In this document: piece by piece, positions 46,496 to 58,270 of the stretch
Position numbering within the stretch: the first letter of the stretch is position 1
Layout of the letters: the number at the start of each line of letters is the position of its first letter
Assembly: GCA_963556145.1 (NCBI GenBank)
Contig: OY744462.1
Coordinates: forward strand, 372,001-436,000
Direction: 5' to 3'
DNA: 64,000 nucleotides
Source: Hygrocybe punicea
Taxonomy: Eukaryota; Basidiomycota; Agaricomycetes; Agaricales; Hygrophoraceae
Notes under the pieces: generated by a model
Database searches by the model: none
Told to the model about the DNA's origin: nothing
Seen by the model: the letters and a program-made list of their open reading frames with translations, nothing else
Position numbers and translations under genes: made by a program

Positions 46496-47257
46496 TCACC
46501 TATCATTTTGCTTGGGTTTTCTGCCTGCATGAGATCTCCCAGAGCGCTGTGCTGCTTCAGCCTGCGCTTGTTCAGCCAGCAATTTTTCTGCCATCTCTCT
46601 TGCCATGCTCTCTCACTCTATTCTCTCTAGTTCGGCACTCTCTTGTTCCACTCTTTCCCTGTCTGCCCTGTCTCGGTATGCCCTGTCTCTTGCCAACCTG
46701 TCTCTTTCTGCCCTCTCTTGTTCTGCTCTCTCTCTTGCCGCAACCTCTCTTTCCACCCTCTGTCTTTCCACCCTCTCTCTTTCCAACCTCTCTCTTTCCG
46801 CCCTCATGCTTTCCGCCTTTTCTCTTTCCACCTTCCCTCTCTCTTCCCTCTCTCTTTCCACCCTCTCTCTTTCCACCCTCTCTCTCTCAACCGTATCTCT
46901 TTCCACCCTCTCTCTCTTGACCCTCTCTCTCTCCACCCTGGCCTCTTCTTGCTGTGCATTGCCCTCCTGTCCCTGCTCACTATCATTGTCCCTCTGACCT
47001 TGTTGTGGAATCTCCTCTTGGTCTCCTCCCTGTTCTTCATCTGGACTTGAGTCGCCATTGGGTGAAGCACTACTCCAACTGCAATCGCTACTGTTGTCTT
47101 CAGTATCGGTCATCATCTCCTTCCCCTTCCTCTTCATTGAAAACTGGGTTTGTCTGTCACGATTGGATGTCTTCTTAGCAACAGCCTTCTTTTTCACCGG
47201 ACGCCTGTTGGACTTTGAAGACACCCTGTGAGTCCCCTTTGGTCGTCGTGCACCCAT
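46496..47257 (-). pseudogene. Arg/Glu-rich coiled-coil protein with a TGA near its end
   Basis: From ATG 47257: MGARRPKGTHRV, a basic stretch (RRPVKKKAVAKK, likely nuclear targeting), an acidic/Gln-rich middle, then about 90 residues of VERERVERERVEK-type repeats predicted as one long helix. A TGA at 46613-46615 interrupts an otherwise continuous frame. Beyond it the helix continues (ESMAREMAEKLLAEQAQAEAAQ) for 38 codons to TGA 46496-46498. ERIE-[stop]-ES fits Arg CGA to TGA. Readthrough or a recent loss are both possible. No family known. Confidence 0.5.
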
Positions 47258-47319
47258 AGCGCTGGATTCTGCATTGTTCACTGCTGATATGCAGCGCATG
47301 TCCCTAAGCACGGAAATGT

Positions 47320-49490
47320 TCTATTGGACCTATTCTAGCCTTGACATGCTGCGATTATGCTGCGATTCATTGTGAAACATCCCAATTTATATGTATCTCC
47401 ATTGCGATGCGACTGCAATATGCGCGCGATACGGGCGATACTTTGACGTTATGGCGATTTTCTTTGGAGCGCTTCGGCCCCCTTCGGAAACATATTTCGA
47501 GCCTCTCCGACATCATCCATGCTTATACCATTCACCCTATTCCATTCCGATTCCGTTCCAGTTCCAGGGAAGTCTTTATGTGACATGTTTCACTTATTTC
47601 AAACATTATAGCTCCTATCCTCTAGATATTTTGGAAATTGCTTCGCATGGTGCTATACCCTCCATTTCAGTTCCATTTCATCCCTATTGCACCATAGTTC
47701 CATCGTGCACCGTCTATTTGTCTTGCCTTCTTCACCCTTTATTGTCCTAACAACCAACTTCGCATAAATACCCCCTATAGTTTACATACTAGAGAGACGT
47801 CTTGTATACCCCCGATTCCAGTCTATCATATCACCTCTTTACTGCGCTGTCCATGCGATAGCTCCGCTATGCTCTATTAAACTTTGCGTTCCTTCTACAA
47901 AGTGCTAAATATACGCTGAAAACATCGCCGACTGTTTCGCACACGCCGTGCACATCGCGCACATCGCGCACATCGGAAACATCATTGCAAGGTGGAGGCA
48001 TTCCAGAGGTGACCGCAGTTGGACGCAAAATCGCAGGACGCAAGGACAAAATGCAGGGCACTGAAGAAGATGTGGGCGCAGCAGATGGAATCGCAGTGAG
48101 CAGAATGGAAGTCGCAGTAGCTGTGGTCGGAGTCAATGATACAAAGGGTGCAGGAAGCATGGATATAGTGGCGCGAGGCCGCAAAGAAGACAATAACACA
48201 ATTGACAAAATATGCGAAGGGGGAGATGCAGTTTCGGGGTTCGAGGTTGGGACAGGTGCAAGCGGAGACACTAGGGACTTGTGTGCTGTACAGGCGGGTA
48301 GAGGCGAAGGTAATACTGATGGTGAAAAGGTGTGCGAAGGTACGAGGGCTTGAGACAAGGTCTGCACTTTTGAGATCTGGGCGAGACACGGTTGGGACAC
48401 AAAGTGATAGCGAGGCAGGGGGCTGCAAGGTCGAAATCTTGACTACAGTGGATGCAAATGAAGGGGTCTGTGAGCTGAATGATGGCGGGGACAAGGTCAA
48501 AGTATTTGGCACAGACGACGAAGCCGAAGTCAGCGGTGTAGTGGGCGAAGTTGAAGTCAAGGGTACCGCAGGCAAGAATGAATGCGAAATTGAGTGCACA
48601 GGTAAGGAGGCTGTAGGCAAGGGTGGAGCAGTGATATGCGACGTCAAAGTGGGCGCAATTCGGGTAGAGGGTTGCACACTATTCGCATAGTATACCGCAG
48701 TTGGGCCACTAGACGAGACAAAATGATCTACAGGTTTTTCCTGAACAGTGCGATGTTTGCGATGATTGAAGAGGCCTTCCTGGTGGTGAACACAATGCTC
48801 TCGCAGTGTAGCTGGTTTGTGGTGCTTTCACAGAATGGCTAATTCACTTTCTATCTCCGCAATGCACTGCGCAGATGTATGCGGTGCAGGTGGCATATGG
48901 GAATCAATGTGAGGTGACAGCGAGAGCAGTTGTTGTGAAGCGAGTGCATCTGGGTACTGTAGTCGGCTAGCAATCGCACGTGACGCATTCTCTAGCCAGG
49001 ATGAAGCTGAGTGCAGGCACGAAAGCGGTACCAATGGCGAGGATATGGACAAAGGTGCAGATGATGACAAGGACTGATGCGATGATGGTAGACCAAGCTC
49101 AGGGTGCGAAGGTCGAGTGCATGGTGTCGCTGTGAACGTCGCAGGTGCGCAGGTACCAACGCTTCAAAGTACAAAAAGCGCAGCATCATAAACGTCACTG
49201 AGGACATAGGGGTCATCTGGGAAGTGGTCCAGTAGGTTTATCTCTAAACGCGAAATGATAGTGCAGTGAATTGGGGCCTGAAATCCTCGAAGGAATGCCC
49301 TCGACTGTTCACCAGAGGATATGCAATTCACCTTTCACAGGGACGAAGAGACCTGGAAGAATGAGCGATAATACGAACCAAGAGCGGAAACATTGGAGAT
49401 GACTTGGAGACGTTGCTGAGTGACTAGATCTTCCATATCGGCAATGGACCATCTGTGGGGACCCTCTGAACCCGGATAGAGTGCATACAT
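47320..49490. other. no identifiable gene; Ser/Thr/Pro-rich frames
   Basis: Minus-strand frames at 47867-48677 are rich in Ser, Thr and Pro and overlap a Gly/Val/Glu-rich plus frame at 48202-48690, so the strand cannot be decided. GCGCACATC repeats near 47945-47970. I see no domain. Confidence 0.3.
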
Positions 49491-49497
49491 CAGGAAA

Positions 49498-49700
49498 ACT
49501 CAATTTGTCTTAAGTAATCTTATTGAATCTTAACTCGTCTTAAAATCAAAATTAAGACAATATAAGAAATTTTTTATTAAGACAGAGAGTTCTTGAATCC
49601 AGGAGGGTGTCACCCTTGTCACAAGTGAAAATCTTAAGTCAAGAGAAATCAAGAAAGGTAGATTGCTTAAGACAGCTAAGCCAGAATTAAGAAGACAAAT
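49498..49700. repeat. AT-rich stretch of TCTTAA/TTAAGA words
   Basis: CTTAAGTAATCTTATTGAATC and related words in both orientations (TCTTAA, TTAAGAC) recur at least nine times, suggesting an old MITE. The borders are not clear. Confidence 0.4.
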
Positions 49701-50264
49701 TTAAGAAGAGTTCAAACCAACCAAGACGCACAAAGATGACACGATGCATCGAAAGAAGGAAGAGTCGAAAGGGAAAAGATTTGCGAGTTGACGAGTTGAC
49801 GATACTGCCAGAATTTACTGAATATATACAGCAAAGCTCTCAGGCACCAAGGCTTCTGACTCGACACCAACTCAGAATGACTGGTATTGACTCGATTAGA
49901 CCAAATGGGACCAAACATAGTCTGAGAATCGGACGGGTATAAATGCATCAGTTGACGGTGCTGGTATGTAGCGGTGACCCACCATACTCTGTGACTCATG
50001 CCTTTGATCCATAGTAGTACCAGTAGTTGCATCTATCTCCATCAAATCCGTACTTCGACCAATGCTGTCCTCCAATTCAATCACAATAAGGGCTATGGGC
50101 TGAAGGTTTGGAAATGGTGTGTCCTGATGCTTCATTAATGTGTTAGAACACATAAGCTGATTCTTGACAGGCCGGTAAACGCAGACGGCGAACAAGTCCC
50201 ACCCTCGGAGTTGCCCAATCACCGCCTTTCCCATCGGTTCCATGGTCCATGCTGCATTTGCCCA

Positions 50265-51014
50265 GTGACCAGAGTCTTAGCCCGAGGGCGGTCCCAATTC
50301 ATAGAAGCAGCTATCTTGATGGTCAGGACTGGTCGCCTTGCCGGACAGTATGTTGCTTGTTGTGCGCATGGTAGATGCGGATATATGGGTGAGTTTCAGC
50401 AGGTTCCGACATCAAGAAAGAAATACTGACCTTGAGTGGAAGTTCACATTGAACGCCTATATGGCAAGATTGGAGTGCCAGTGCAGTCCTATCTGTCGAG
50501 AGGTTGGCATTTCAACATTGTTGAAGTGATGATCACTGATTTCTAGACACAATACAGATCCTGGAGAACCGCACCCGCTCATGTATGAACAACTTGAATC
50601 AGTCAGTAACGATGCTGAACCGAATCAAAATGGAGGATCCTCACAGCATCGTCTCCAACAGTCTGATGTATTGAGTGGTGAATTTTTCGCATACCAAGTC
50701 AGTTAGCTAGATGCTGAAGAACTGAATCAGATATCAACCTGAATAATTCTACATTGGTAGACATTCCTTCACCCCGGAAACCAGCGCATGGTCGTCGTAT
50801 TCCATCTACATCACCTGAATTACTCCAATTATTGCAACTCAATTCTCCAGTTCGGCCACGTTTGAAGGAATCTGACTTTCGCGCCTTGTTTGCTAGGTGC
50901 ACCTGTGGCTTGATCATGACATGAAAGGCCTTCAAGAACCATTACTGCCCGAACAAGAATGCCTTGACGCTTGAGGCCAACGTCATTGAGATTACCGATA
51001 ACGATAGTGATTAG
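50265..51014 (+). pseudogene. cysteine-containing protein relic, unidentified
   Basis: An exon after a possible acceptor at about 50279 reads RGRSQFIEAAILMVRTGRLA then CCAHGRCGYM. Later exons read SPRKPAHGRRIPSTSPELLQ and ESDFRALFARCTCGLIMT, TGA (50922-50924), KAFKNHYCPNKNAL, ending TDNDSD at 51012-51014. C-x-C...H-x3-C suggests a zinc knuckle near the C-terminus. It resembles the N-terminal finger of the Plavaka protein only in spacing. The TGA fits CGA to TGA. Middle exons are uncertain. Confidence 0.35.
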
Positions 51015-51401
51015 TCATGGCCAAAACTTTGTTTTTGTTTTTGTTTTCAATTTTCTGCAATGACATTTAATGGCATTAATTCTTTAAATGGGTGATGGAG
51101 TCTCAAAGCAGTTGCAAACTGTGATTATAGATGAGCGACGCCATTGCTCAAGCACAAACTTGTAATACTGTGTGATTTTCACGTCAGCTAACTATGTATA
51201 GTTGCGAAGGAAGGAGCTCACGCGATTGCTGTGCCACAGTTGCTTGAATTGACTCTGTTGAATTAACTGGCCCCTCCTCCAAAAGCCTGAAGGTTTGGTT
51301 TTCTAAACTGGGAGTGTAAAAGTGTGTGAATTGACACTTGCGGGAGCAATACAAATACATATTGACAAAATGATATTACAGTAGTAGTGAAAAAATGATA
51401 T

Positions 51402-53650
51402 TTATAATCTTTTTATGACAGCAAGCCGCTCTTTGGATACCGCAATGAACGGGTTGTGGGGTGTGTCGGGTTTTGCGAGGACGCACATCCCCTCCCTGTT
51501 CATTTTATCAATCAGAAGAATGTCACCTGTGATTGAGTCACCCTTGATCACCACCACTAGCTCCTGAGGGCCTTGCGGATGTACCGGGTTGAGAAACTGA
51601 ATAGGAATGTTCATGTGCACAGTCGATAGGCAATCACGCATTTGAACATCAACATGTGTTCGATTTCCCCCATTGGATGATGGTAGGGTGAAACCAAGGC
51701 GACTGAATAGTGTACCACCTGCCTATTCTTTAGTAAAAGTCACCATAATCTTTAAGGCATGAAGTTGGCGGTCTGTGAGCCAAAGGTCCGGATCAGCTAT
51801 GAAGAAGTCAGACACACAATGCAGAACAGATCGACAGCATGGCATACCTTCTGCCTTGTCATCCAGCCTTCCAGGTGTCCACGATGATGGGTCCCAAGTG
51901 GGACTGACTGGTTCTGAAAACATGTCGACTGGGATGAGGGTAGATGGTGTGAGGGGAGTGGTCGACAGAGGAATGGGTGGTCACATGGGCATGCTGGTTC
52001 CGGATCCAGTATACTCTCTTGCCTCCATGACTCAAATTGGGCACTCTTGCAGTGACAGCAGTGCACCATCGTGGCTGCAATGCATTAGTTCGGTGCAACG
52101 CAACTGGAAACAATAAGACTCACTCAAATATTGTTAAATCCCGAAACTTGAACATGGATTTTTGCACTGTGGCTTCTAACTCCACTATGGCGACCCCTTG
52201 GAAGTGATTTACGTCTTTGATGATACCTCGGTAGTCCTTGCAGGGTCCTTGAATAACTACAACACGCCGGCTGACTAGTGGATCCACAGTGTCACACTGT
52301 GCAACCTGTGTGCTAGGAACAGCATCCGATCGTCCCTCGCAGAAATCAAGATCTCTGACAAGTACCTGTACCTTCAAAAGATGCGTGAGGGGAGTGAAAT
52401 GGGGATTATGAATGGGAACGAATTTACCTCGGTGGAGGGCTCATGAAATGTTACTACAGAATTATTGCAAGAAACCACCCAGCCCATCTTTCCGATCTCC
52501 CGTCCTGACCTGACTTTGATGAAGTCACCAGGCCAAAAGTGCCTCGTGATATGGACAGCGAGAACATCAATGACCTTTTCCAAAGCACCCATTCTGCTGG
52601 GAAGGACCTGGATAATGGCAGCACTGATGGCATGCACCTCGCTAATCACCCCTGCCCATTGACCCCAAGTGACTTCTACTCGATCTCCAGGACATAGAGA
52701 AGAATTGGAAATTTGATTAAACGCACCAGAGAGGTCGTTCGATCGAACACCCCCACTTGCCTGAAATTCGAGCAACTCGGCCACCGTTGGAATGGCCAGT
52801 TCCTGAATGAAGTCCTCTAAAATAAATTGTTTCTTGAGGAGGCCATTCTTGTATATTTCTTTTTGAAACTTCCAACACTGGTCGCACGTCACCACCAAAT
52901 CTGGCCCCTATGCGTTGGCAATGCCATCTTGATCAAATAGACGCTTGGGAGGCCAGTTTTTCCGGGCCGCACCCTTCCACTTTTTGCATTCTAATCGCAG
53001 GCGAGGGATGAGAGCTACCTTGGCGGATATATGACTCTTAACCGCAAGAATGTAGGCTAGATCCCCATGGTATAGGCCCGACGCAATCCGGACCCAGCTC
53101 CCTACCTGGGGATTGAAAGAGGACATGGAGAGAGTGAGTAACGATACTGCCTCCTCAATTGGAATGCGGACAATGTCTCATATAAAGATATTAATCTGAG
53201 CACGGCAGGCTTCACAAATGTCGCGTTCGGATTTTGCCTCCACATAAATTTTGCCAGGAAGAGAAGGCTGGGTGAAAGCAGAAAGTATTTTCGGCTGCTG
53301 AGAGGAAACTGTGGAGTTAAACAGCAAATGATAGATGATGTTTTGTTCATCCATGCGCTGTCAAGACAACATCAGTACGACGGGAAAACAGGAGAAACCG
53401 TACTTACGTGGACTGGTACCATCCAGAGTTCAAGTGGTTGACGATAGAAAAGATATTCTTCGCCCGAGCAGGCGTGTAAATCCTCATTTGCAACTGGCAC
53501 CAAGTTCAAGTTAGCTTGTTGCAATGCTTGTGAGTGATCACCTACAAAGCTTGCTTTCGCTCACTTCATCGTCCGAGTCACTGTCCAAGTCATTGTCCAA
53601 GTCGGCCGTTGATTCAATGTCTATATAATGCAAGGTATGGTTCTGTCCAG
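51402..53650 (-). pseudogene. Spt5-like KOW protein, degraded
   Basis: Starts in an acidic stretch (LDNDLDSDSDDE, near 53600). An NGN-like region follows (ILSAFTQPSLPGKIYVEAKS, IVRIPIEEAVSLL), then the first KOW (VGSWVRIASGLYHGDLAYIL...VALIPRLRL). Further KOW-like units are DRVEVTWGQWAGVISEV, GDFIKVRSGREIGKMGWV and RRVVVIQGPCKDYRGII, with a Pro-rich SPTWDPSSWTPG near 51890 and ELVVVIKGDSITGD at the end. That is the order of eukaryotic Spt5, the RNA polymerase elongation factor. TGA 53178-53180 stands where the sister copy at 59.9 kb has CGA; TAG 52908-52910 is a second stop. Such Spt5-like copies are expanded in some mushrooms; this is not the housekeeping gene. Confidence 0.7.
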
Positions 53651-53659
53651 TGCACCCAA

Positions 53660-55270
53660 TCAATTCTGAACTCTACACTGAAGTAAGCCCCAAGCATGAC
53701 TTACATCAACTCTAGCCTTTTTTCTCATTTTACACCAGAGTATTGTGATTGAATTCGAACATCGACTAAAACTATTTTATTGCATGATAACTTAGGGCTG
53801 GTGCATTGTTCGCAAACATTCATCCCTAATTGAATATGACTACTACTAGTAGTACGGAGCCTCGGTGTATGCAAGCAACGACTGGGTAGGGTTTTCCTGC
53901 ACACACTGGCGCTGGGCAGAAAATGCAGAGGACAAGGGAAAGTGTGACTACTCAAGCAAGAATTCGTACTTATGCCGTGATTGTTTAGGGCCGGTTCTGA
54001 AAAGGCTTGAACCGGCCCTAAACAATCTCCGAATAAAAGTTGAAAGCGTCAAGTTGAAGAACGCTTTCACTCTTTCTATACCGATACTGTAGTGTAATAT
54101 ACAGTGCTAGTAGTACCATAGTTGAACAGCAATGACTAAGGCTAAAAGTACTAAAGGCAAAAGAGGAGTAGGTCTTTCAAAGTTATAATTTTGTGCCTCT
54201 GTTGGTTACTCACACATGGCTATCATCATGATAGGCTCTGGCTGGGGGATTTGAGAGATGGATCCATAACACCAGAAGTGGGGCAGTGCCACTACCAGCC
54301 CAAAAAAACAACGTCATACTGCCAGTCCGCAGTCAGCGTACCCCTCGATTCTCAAATGACCAAGTCAAATGAATTAAATTAGCAAAATTGGTTGAACTGG
54401 AGGCCAAATTTTTTGAGAAGCGTGCAAGATGGTTTGGTGATTTTTTGGAGAAGCCCGGCAGTGAGTGTTTCCAGCTAATTGAGTTTTTACTTTCTTTGAC
54501 AGAAAAAATGATTAGATACAGTTGTATGTAAGGGAATTAGGTTAGCGGACTTGCGAGAACGAGGGATCATGCAAGAATGCATTCAAAAAGCCCAACAGCG
54601 CTTTGAAGAAATGCAAGCATCTAATTTTCCTTCTTGTGGCACTTCCCGGAGATGGGTAGAGGACGTTGAGGATGAGCCTGAATGGCTGGTAATATATGCA
54701 GGAGAGCATGAACTTGAAGATACAGAGGATGGAGGTACAAAGGGTGAAGGATACAAAGGGTAAAGGTACAAAGGGTGGAGGTACAAAGGATGGAGGTACA
54801 GGAGGTGCAGGTACCGGAGGTGGACATCAGGTCAAGGTCAAGGTCAAGGATGGGTTCAGTGTAACTTTGTCATTCCTGATGGTGATACTTGTGATAATGA
54901 AGATTTGCAGGAAAAAGAGGTCCAATTCATGCTTGAAGCAGCACAAGATTTATTTGCAGAGAATCCACCAGTTTGTCCAGAGGTGGGGGACGACAAGCGA
55001 CATCAAGAGTCAGCACATTATCCATTCCTGGATTACGATATACTCTCAGATGAGGAAGATATGGGAAATAAAGAAGTAATAATCATAATCTTTAAATGTC
55101 TCCGGCTGAATCATTTCTGCACAGTTAATGCATGAGAACACCAAGGATCCGTTCTCTGCTGATGCTCATGAACCCATAGGGCTAAGGCACGATGTACAGT
55201 CATGGCACCAACAAGCACATGAAGTAAGTACTATGGTTTTGTCAGATTTGATACTTTCTCAAAGTAACTC
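53660..55270 (+). other. possible upstream exons of the oxygenase gene; short hairpin
   Basis: Plus-strand coding-like pieces: LVELEAKFFEKRARWFGDFL at about 54391, LRERGIMQECIQKAQQRFEE at 54549, a GGTACAAAG repeat at 54730-54830 and QEKEVQFMLEAAQDLFAENP at 54909, ending before GTAATA. They could be 5' exons of the gene at 55273. A hairpin with 19-base perfect arms (53979-53997 and 54009-54027, GGGCCGG core) lies at the left. Confidence 0.35.
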
Positions 55271-55675
55271 AGGCCGAGGGGCTTGTTCCCTCTGCTGATC
55301 TCCTTGGCACACATAGTGCCCAAAGATTAAAGTCTTCCCGTCATTACTTACAAGCCACAGAAAAGCACACGTCATATCTCAACAAGATATTGGAACGACT
55401 GTGTCCGAAAGAATGGAACCGCCTGCAACGAGCTCACAAGGCTGGCCGCTGGTATCAAGATATCGAACAATCTTGCTTCCTGGGTACAGCTACAGTCTGG
55501 AAGCTTCACGTCGATGTTCACATTGATCAGAATGATTTTGAGTTGTGTGTTCTGACCTGTGGAGGTAATTTTGTTGGGGGTGGTTTGTATTTACCGGACC
55601 TGAATTTGTGCCTAACGCAAGTGCCTCAACCTTTTGAATATCTTTTGGGTTGACAGACAACACCTTAGGTACAAC

Positions 55676-56880
55676 TAGGGAAATGCAGGGATAAGGGTAA
55701 ATCCTCTTCCGCAGGTATCCGTACTCTTAAGAGTACGAGTACGGATACAGATTCTCGTATCCGTGGGCTTCAAAGTGAGCCGGAGATCATCCAAAACGGT
55801 CAAGAATTGACTGAGATAGAGACTAAACATTGATTGGCACAGGGTGCACAGTAGCATACCATGTCACACAGTATCTTGAAAGTACTTGACAAGTATACTA
55901 AATATCATTACCGTAACATTCAACATGGTATTGTAACAGTATTCAGACATAAACTACAATACTTGTGCTCAAATTCATCTGAAGGTATGAAGGCAAATGA
56001 GACTTATACCTTTTCAATAACATCAAGCCTTTTGTTTCACTACTTTTACTGTATCTACAGCAAAGTACTGTATAGTTCGGATAGAATACTTGCAGCCTAA
56101 GATGAATAAAAGTATTAAACTAGTAAGGAAGTTGTGCCACTTTCACTACTAGGATACCTTTTGAATCCTTTCAAGATACAGTGTGAAATAGTATAGTACT
56201 ATTGCCATATTGTGGATTTAAGATACTGTGTCAATACTTTTAAGATACTGTTTCAGTACTTTGTCAATACTTTTAAGATACTGTTTCAGTACTTTTATTA
56301 TAATAAAAGTGTCTTAAAAGTATTGACACAGTATCTTAAATCCACAATATGGCAATAGTACTATACTATTTCACACTGTATCTTGAAAGGATTCAAAAGG
56401 TATCCTAGTAGTGAAAGTGGCACAACTTCCTTACTAGTTTAATACTTTTATTCATCTTAGGCTGCAAGTATTCTATCCGAACTATACGGTACTTTGCTGT
56501 AGATACAGTAAAAGTAGTGAAACAAAAGGCTTGATGTTATTGAAAAGGTATAAGTCTCATTTGCCTTCATACCTTCAGATGAATTTGAGCACAAGTATTG
56601 TAGTTTATGTCTGAATACTGTTACAATACCATGTTGAATGTTATGGTAATGATATTTAGTATACTTGTCAAGTACTTTCAAGATACTGTGTGACATGGTA
56701 TGCTACTGCGCACCCTGTGTGGACTCTATCTCAGTCAATTCTTGACCGTTTCAGGTGATCTCTGGCTCATTTTGATCGCGAATCCGTGGGTAAAATCCGT
56801 GGATATTGCATCCGTATCTGTGGGGAGTACGAGTATGGATACAGACAAATGTATCCTGGGATTACCCCTGCATTTCCCTA
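55676..56880. mobile_element. hAT-type foldback MITE, second copy, carrying a nested insertion
   Basis: TAGGGAAATGCAGGG at the left and CCCCTGCATTTCCCTA at the right, flanked by exact GGTACAAC duplications (55668-55675 and 56881-56888). Minus the 882-base insert and its 3-base duplication, the length is 320 bases, identical to the copy at 20787-21106. Confidence 0.95.
55838..56719. mobile_element. 882-base foldback nested in the MITE, 3-base duplication
   Basis: Ends CACAGGGTGCACAGTAGC and, reverse complemented, CACAGGGTGCGCAGTAGC. The arms extend over most of the length. Flanking TGG occurs at 55835-55837 and 56720-56722; the empty copy near 20941 has TGATTGGACTC once. CAC ends with a 3-base duplication suggest a CACTA-like MITE. 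The ORFs inside are arm shadows. Confidence 0.9.
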
Positions 56881-57089
56881 GGTACAACCCTGGTGATATT
56901 GTTATTATCAGATCACAGTACTTATTCCACGCAATTGGGAAGTGGGACCCAGGTCCCATGTTGCCCGAACACACCTGTACACCAGGTCGTGTTGCTTGGG
57001 TTTATTTCACACATCGTGACGTAGTTTTGGAGTTGGAAGGAAAGCCCAAGGACTGGGTAATTCTGGGACAAAAAAAATAAGACTGGAGT

Positions 57090-57600
57090 TGGCTAGTTTA
57101 TTATCATTCCCACTTGGGATCCCACAGTTCATATTATCGATATTACTTAGATGGAGATCACTTGTTCAACTTGATATATTCATGCAAATAGCACAAGAGC
57201 AGCAACATTACACAACCTAATATGGCCTTGTGATACCACCTCGGCCCCGTGCACCTTCCCCTCACTGACCAGCTTGACCTGTTGTATAATGACAAATTTG
57301 ACTGCTCCGGCCTCCGTGAGAAGCCAATACAGCTGGGATGTCCAAGTCATTGTGTAATGATTGTCACAGGTTTTTTCCCACGACCCATACCCATACCTGT
57401 CAAAACCCGTACCTGCTGAATACGGGGCCGCAGGTCACTCACTATGTAGAAAATTTATGATAAGTATTATTAAAATAAAATTGAGAGATGGTCAGGCATA
57501 GGATGTAGGATGTAAGAACACCTGCTTACCCTACTAATTGTTGCCACCCCATGTCCGTCAGCACCAATACGTCATCGTCATCCATGCCACCCTCCTGGAT
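57090..57600. other. no gene recognised
   Basis: Flank downstream of the oxygenase relic; nothing identifiable. Confidence 0.3.
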
Positions 57601-58270
57601 ACCTCGCGGTTGTCGCGCCGACGTCAATTGATGTGACAGAGCATGTCCACGATGTGCATTTGGAGAGCCGTTGGCCATGGCGATCGATGTGGGACGTCAG
57701 CACAAATGGTGCTGACATGTGGATGTCGCCTAACAGGAGTGGGCGTGGTCATTGATGACATGCCGCTGTGGTTGTGGGAGGGATGGTTAGTCTTTGCATT
57801 CACATTTGTGTTTGCTTTGTGGATATGGGTATGGGTGTGGTGTGGGCATTATACGTTGTGCGTTGTTGTGGTCGGTGATAGGTGTTGTAAGATAGAACAA
57901 ATAAAAACTTATCTATCTATGGCAGCAGGGGTGGGTGCACCACTCCCCACTGCATTTCTCTTCATCTTCTGCAGTTGTCTGTGGTTGTTGCTGCTGTGTT
58001 GAAGGTAAGGTTGCGTCACGTGGATGTGAGCCAACATTTGAGTGATGAAATAACTGAACAAAAATGGGTAATATATATAACGTGCAGGACTCACCTTTTT
58101 TATGAGAAACCGACCGAAACCCGCACAGGTCACAAGATCCGTGTCAGTCATCATGTGCATGATAGCGAGTGAGCTCTGTCTAGGAGCTGTCAAGGACGTC
58201 ACTGTAAATGCAGAGTCATGTTGACGCCTGCCCACCTGTACTATTGTTGCATGCATTTCAATATCCAACT
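57600..58270 (-). other. exon-like module (minus strand)
   Basis: From 58268 a frame MDIEMHATIVQVGRRQHDS...GRFLIKK ends at a GTGAGT donor near 58096. A following block ends in EDEEKCSGEWCTHPCCH near 57925. The G-E-W-C-x-HP end matches the modules at 5, 18 and 62.5 kb. Product unknown. Confidence 0.4.

Larger units (their letters stand above)
55273..57080 (+). pseudogene. TET/JBP-like 2OG-Fe(II) dioxygenase, split by nested MITEs
   Basis: After an AG acceptor the exon reads AEGLVPSADLLGTHSAQRL ... CPKEWNRLQRAHK ... DVHIDQNDFELCVL...GNFVGGGLYLPDL. H-x-D (HID) is the expected iron-binding pair, and GGxLxLP is typical of the jelly-roll fold. The MITE at 55676-56880 follows. Beyond it the frame gives YNPGDIVIIRSQYLFHAIGKW with the distal His, and ends DWVILGQKK at 57080. 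TET/JBP-type oxygenases oxidise 5-methylcytosine or thymine; basidiomycetes carry expanded sets, often beside transposons. The MITE sits at a 3' splice junction (CTTAG before GTACAAC). Frames on the two sides cannot be joined exactly by an obvious intron, so the copy is probably dead. Confidence 0.62.

Noticed and set aside
47867..48690. Three overlapping long ORFs on both strands
   Set aside because: Strand and frame cannot be decided, and no domain or splice pattern supports any of them; noted only as unassigned.
55861..56696. Two identical 79-aa ORFs (MSHSILKVLDKYTKY...) on opposite strands
   Set aside because: They are the same arm of a foldback read from each strand, not two genes.
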